From Spirochaetaceae bacterium (GTDB lineage Bacteria > Spirochaetota > Spirochaetia > Sphaerochaetales > Sphaerochaetaceae), in assembly GCA_016649775.1 (NCBI GenBank), contig JAENWY010000115.1:1-7283 (forward strand): a stretch of 7,283 nt of DNA, given 5' to 3'. The notes below the pieces were generated by a model. The model made no database searches. It was not told where the DNA came from and saw nothing but the letters and a program-made list of their open reading frames with translations. This document shows, one piece after another, positions 6,675-7,283 of the stretch. Within the stretch, counting starts at the first letter, position 1. Each line of letters opens with the position of its first letter. Both the position numbers and the translations under genes were made by a program.

Positions 6675-7035
6675 CAGTTTCCTCCGCTTGGGCTATTTTT
6701 TGTTGCCCTTTTATTAAGATAAACACATTGTTTGGAAGACACGATAGCCATTCACCAGGTTTGTCTATCCATCCAGATAATATACCTATTTGGTTTTTAC
6801 AGTCTGAAGAATATATATGTACCCTATTATTAGAAATTTCTATAGTAGTGTTCCCTATAGGACCTTCAAAAGATGCTATTGTATCAACGCTTAGATCATA
6901 TACCCACTCTTTATCACCACTAGTAATATGCACTTCAGGTTTGCCAGAAACGTTTGTATAAAGCGTAAAGCTCAGAACACTTATTGTGAGAAATAATATA
7001 AAGATGAAGATATCAATAAATGTTAGTTTTTTCAT
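6658..7035 (-). CDS. eetA: NusG domain II-containing membrane-anchored protein, EetA
   Basis: A 125-residue protein with one N-terminal membrane anchor (about 8-28) and an extracytoplasmic NusG-domain-II-like beta domain, recognised from VHIYSSDC (72-79), SGWIDKPGEWLSCLPNNV (87-104) and ILIKG (106-110). The family pattern is 'SDCPDKiCv..GwI..pGe.ivCLPN'. Here the Cys79 and Cys99 positions are kept, but the middle Cys is Gly84 (NQIGI), one base away from a Cys codon, and the Pro after SDC is missing. EetA works with EetB in moving electrons from quinol to the outside. It is first in its operon. No Shine-Dalgarno precedes the ATG at 7035, and the -10 box ends 6 nt upstream of it, so translation may start on a leaderless message. 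Its short acidic tail ends at 6658, inside eetB. Confidence 0.87.
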   Translation of the reverse strand: MKKLTFIDIFIFILFLTISVLSFTLYTNVSGKPEVHITSGDKEWVYDLSVDTIASFEGPIGNTTIEISNNRVHIYSSDCKNQIGILSGWIDKPGEWLSCLPNNVFILIKGQQKIAQAEETDDISF

Positions 7036-7041
7036 AAATAA

Positions 7042-7070
7042 ATGGTATCAGTTTAGTTATTTCTTGTCAA
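7042..7070 (-). promoter_or_regulatory. Promoter of eetA-eetB operon, predicted leaderless
   Basis: On the minus strand a perfect -35 box TTGACA (7070-7065) is followed after 17 nt by TACCAT (7047-7042, 4/6 match) carrying the extended -10 dinucleotide TG one base upstream (TGATACCAT). The -10 box ends 6 nt before the eetA ATG, so the predicted +1 is the A of that ATG. Confidence 0.7.
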
Positions 7071-7083
7071 AAGGAATAGAAAT

Positions 7084-7101
7084 AAAATAATTAATTATTT
7101 T
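7084..7101. promoter_or_regulatory. 18-bp perfect A+T palindrome between divergent promoters, candidate operator
   Basis: AAAATAATTAATTATTTT is fully self-complementary and lies between the two outward-facing -35 boxes, 13 bp from the eetA one and 5 bp from the lipoprotein one. It could bind a dimeric regulator controlling both units, or act as paired A+T-rich UP elements. A+T richness raises the chance of accidental palindromes. Confidence 0.4.
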
Positions 7102-7106
7102 CCCCC

Positions 7107-7135
7107 TTGAACAACTTTGTTTCAAATAATATACT
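7107..7135 (+). promoter_or_regulatory. Promoter of the right-edge lipoprotein gene
   Basis: TTGAAC (7107-7112, 4/6 match) and TATACT (7130-7135, 5/6 match) have an optimal 17-nt spacer. The predicted start near 7142 gives a leader of about 25 nt that includes the AAGGAG ribosome site at 7155-7160. This is a conventional arrangement, unlike the divergent eetA promoter. Confidence 0.7.
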
Positions 7136-7166
7136 TTTATCTATATAGAAATATAAGGAGTAATAA

Positions 7167-7283
7167 ATGAAAAAAAATAGTGTTTTATATATGGCATTAT
7201 TAGTTGCACTAATGATTGTCCCTTTAGTCAGTTGCCAAAAGAAAACTGAAACCCCTGTTGCTGTTACACAAGAAGCACCAAAA
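7167..7283 (+). CDS. Partial exported lipoprotein, N-terminal 39 residues
   Basis: ATG at 7167 with AAGGAG 6 nt upstream and a clear promoter. The protein starts MKKNSVLYMALLVALMIVPL followed by VSC, a lipoprotein signal peptide with Cys23 as the likely lipidation site. After it comes a Lys/Thr/Pro/Ala-rich linker (QKKTETPVAVTQEAPK), typical of a tether that holds a soluble domain away from the membrane. The rest is beyond the right edge, so the function cannot be read. Being divergent from eetA and in the same locus as an FMN transferase, it may be a PplA-like flavinylated electron carrier or another extracellular redox protein. A solute-binding or structural lipoprotein is also possible. 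Confidence 0.8.
   Translation, partial: MKKNSVLYMALLVALMIVPLVSCQKKTETPVAVTQEAPK

Noticed and set aside
1..7283. CRISPR arrays, tRNA, rRNA or riboswitches
   Set aside because: No regularly spaced direct repeats, cloverleaf-like sequences or recognisable conserved RNA motifs were seen, including no FMN riboswitch ahead of apbE or eetA.

Overview
The window most likely comes from a low-G+C (roughly one-third G+C by eye) diderm bacterium, probably a spirochaete or a relative. The taxonomic hints are indirect. Both lipoprotein signal peptides end in a Ser-Cys lipobox (FTSC and LVSC), which is common in spirochaetes and Bacteroidetes and unlike the usual LAGC/LSGC of Firmicutes. No rRNA, tRNA or marker gene is present to settle it.

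Left third (1-1419). A partial, unrecognised minus-strand gene starts at 127 and runs off the left edge. About 1.3 kb without an intact gene follows. Positions 197-570 hold nothing identifiable. Positions 571-1322 carry a decayed minus-strand transposase of the IS4 superfamily (IS1634-like), broken by several stops and frameshifts. A perfect 15-bp inverted repeat lies within the upstream part of that remnant.

Right two thirds (1420-7283). This is a compact locus that matches, gene for gene, much of the flavin-based extracellular electron transfer (EET) set described in Listeria. It has three transcription units. (1) Minus strand: ndh2 (type II NADH dehydrogenase with a C-terminal DoxX-like membrane domain) followed one base later by a long-chain polyprenyl diphosphate synthase (dmkB type). 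(2) Plus strand: apbE/fmnB, a lipoprotein FAD:protein FMN transferase. (3) Minus strand: eetA (NusG domain II), eetB (Gx transporter family) and a third membrane protein resembling an ECF-transporter T component that lacks its ATPase-coupling motif; these three genes overlap. A fourth unit, divergent from eetA, starts a lipoprotein cut off by the right edge. It sits where a flavinylated electron-carrying lipoprotein would be expected, but no such domain is visible yet.

Proposed working model (inference from the family): the polyprenyl synthase supplies the side chain of a dedicated (demethyl)menaquinone. Ndh2 reduces that quinone with NADH. EetA/EetB and the T-like protein pass electrons across the cytoplasmic membrane. 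ApbE attaches FMN covalently to exported acceptor proteins, perhaps including the truncated lipoprotein. DmkA, FmnA and EcfA ATPases are not in the window.

Regulatory signals. The eetA/lipoprotein intergenic region carries two well-formed divergent sigma70-type promoters with 17-bp spacers, flanking a perfect 18-bp A+T palindrome. The promoters seen for eetA and apbE place the predicted transcription start at the start codon itself, and neither gene has a Shine-Dalgarno sequence, so both may be translated from leaderless mRNAs. The other complete genes have at least a plausible Shine-Dalgarno or are translationally coupled.
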